Under the pieces are notes generated by a model. The model was not told the DNA's origin, did not search any database, and saw nothing but the letters and a program-made list of their open reading frames with translations. Shown here one piece after another: positions 41,086 to 41,216 of a stretch of 41,216 bases of DNA. Within the stretch, counting starts at the first letter, position 1; every line of letters starts with the position of its first letter. This DNA is from Oscillospiraceae bacterium. Its GTDB lineage: Bacteria > Bacillota > Clostridia > Oscillospirales > Oscillospiraceae. The stretch is taken from contig SVKQ01000014.1 of NCBI GenBank assembly GCA_015068325.1, positions 1 to 41,216 of the forward strand, in the 5' to 3' direction. The position numbers and the translations under genes are program-made.

Positions 41086-41130
41086 TTTCTGAGCGACAAA
41101 GCGTCGTTTGAGCGCTTCTTGGAAAACTAA
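40831..41130 (+). CDS. DUF6809-type small protein
   Basis: The 99-residue acidic protein (starts MKSFIEELYYGNIDPQN) fits the pattern of DUF6809, a small family common in gut Clostridia: ELYYGNI, then E....L...L...E......F...W......D.F..GFRLGARF. No catalytic motif, signal peptide or membrane helix. Probably an all-helical soluble protein; function unknown. GGAG at 40820-40823 precedes the ATG by 7 nt, within a possible hairpin. A broken copy lies at 36675. Its own strong terminator follows. Confidence 0.8.
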   Translation: MKSFIEELYYGNIDPQNSGFEDDESVQHELRTISENEDWLTEDLSGEEKKRFLDFADAWSAYNGDATLDGFTTGFRLGARFEMDTFLSDKASFERFLEN

Positions 41131-41136
41131 AGAACT

Positions 41137-41178
41137 GTGCCCTCGCGCAGGATTCGGCGCGAGGGCACGTTTACATTT
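41137..41178 (+). terminator. Terminator after the DUF6809-type gene
   Basis: A perfect 12-bp stem GTGCCCTCGCGC / GCGCGAGGGCAC (8-nt loop) is followed by GTTTACATTT. The T-run is broken by ACA. Confidence 0.75.
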
Positions 41179-41185
41179 CTCTGTT

Positions 41186-41216
41186 TTATTGGATGGCCTT
41201 TCCCATCTCATAAGCC
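41186..41216 (-). CDS. Possible C-terminal end of a gene entering from the right
   Basis: The minus strand reads AYEMGKAIQ and then TAA at 41186-41188. Codon use looks coding-like and the stop is close to a hairpin, but ten codons are too few to identify a family. Confidence 0.3.
   Translation of the reverse strand, partial: AYEMGKAIQ

Overview
This 41.2-kb window looks like chromosome of a GC-rich, gut-type Firmicute, most likely an Oscillospiraceae relative (Oscillibacter/Flavonifractor-like). That placement is inference. It rests on strong AGGAGG ribosome sites, consensus TTGACA-N17-TATAAT promoters, a pyruvate:ferredoxin oxidoreductase, PyrR, an ECF sigma factor followed by a protein with a clostridial-type anti-sigma N-terminus, and two DUF6809-type genes. 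No rRNA, tRNA or CRISPR array was seen.

Bases 1-27,000 are an ordinary GC-rich core made of short transcription units separated by clear terminators. In order: the start of an alanine dehydrogenase gene with a divergent LysR regulator; pyruvate:ferredoxin oxidoreductase followed by a gamma-glutamyltransferase; purA-purB; an ECF sigma factor translationally coupled to a membrane-anchored serpin (minus strand); pyrR (minus); an IlvD/Edd-type dehydratase with a beta-hydroxyacid dehydrogenase; a SagB-type nitroreductase (minus); a butyrate-type CoA-transferase; a large membrane-anchored protein of unknown function; an E2-like acyltransferase-fold protein that has lost its catalytic residues; a heterodimeric ABC exporter (minus); and a cytoplasmic NlpC/P60-like protein (minus).

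From about 27,300 onward the sequence is visibly more AT-rich and holds accessory genes. The centrepiece (27,773-36,139) is a four-gene, two-module locus: (i) a three-helix membrane protein with TrkA-N-like Rossmann domains and a C-terminal RyR-like domain, overlapping by 8 bp a TIR-NB-ARC-TPR protein; (ii) an HD-domain protein with a clear C-terminal RyR domain, followed by a second, diverged TIR-NB-ARC-TPR protein. Each module therefore pairs one RyR-domain partner with one TIR-STAND protein. TIR domains cleave NAD+ and can make cyclic ADP-ribose-type signals, and eukaryotic ryanodine receptors are responsive to cADPR. A plausible reading is an NLR-like antiphage system in which the STAND proteins sense infection, the TIR domains make a nucleotide signal or deplete NAD+, and the RyR proteins respond to it, one at the membrane and one as a phosphohydrolase. 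This is the best candidate in the window for an undescribed system.

Downstream come three hairpins, a DUF6809-type gene broken by an in-frame stop, a three-gene minus-strand operon (AAA-DUF4143 ATPase, a small helix-turn-helix protein, a tandem-HTH protein), a block of 10-bp direct repeats and an intact DUF6809-type gene. The two DUF6809 copies share their leader sequence, including a hairpin that would pair with the ribosome-binding site, and they flank the operon as diverged direct repeats.
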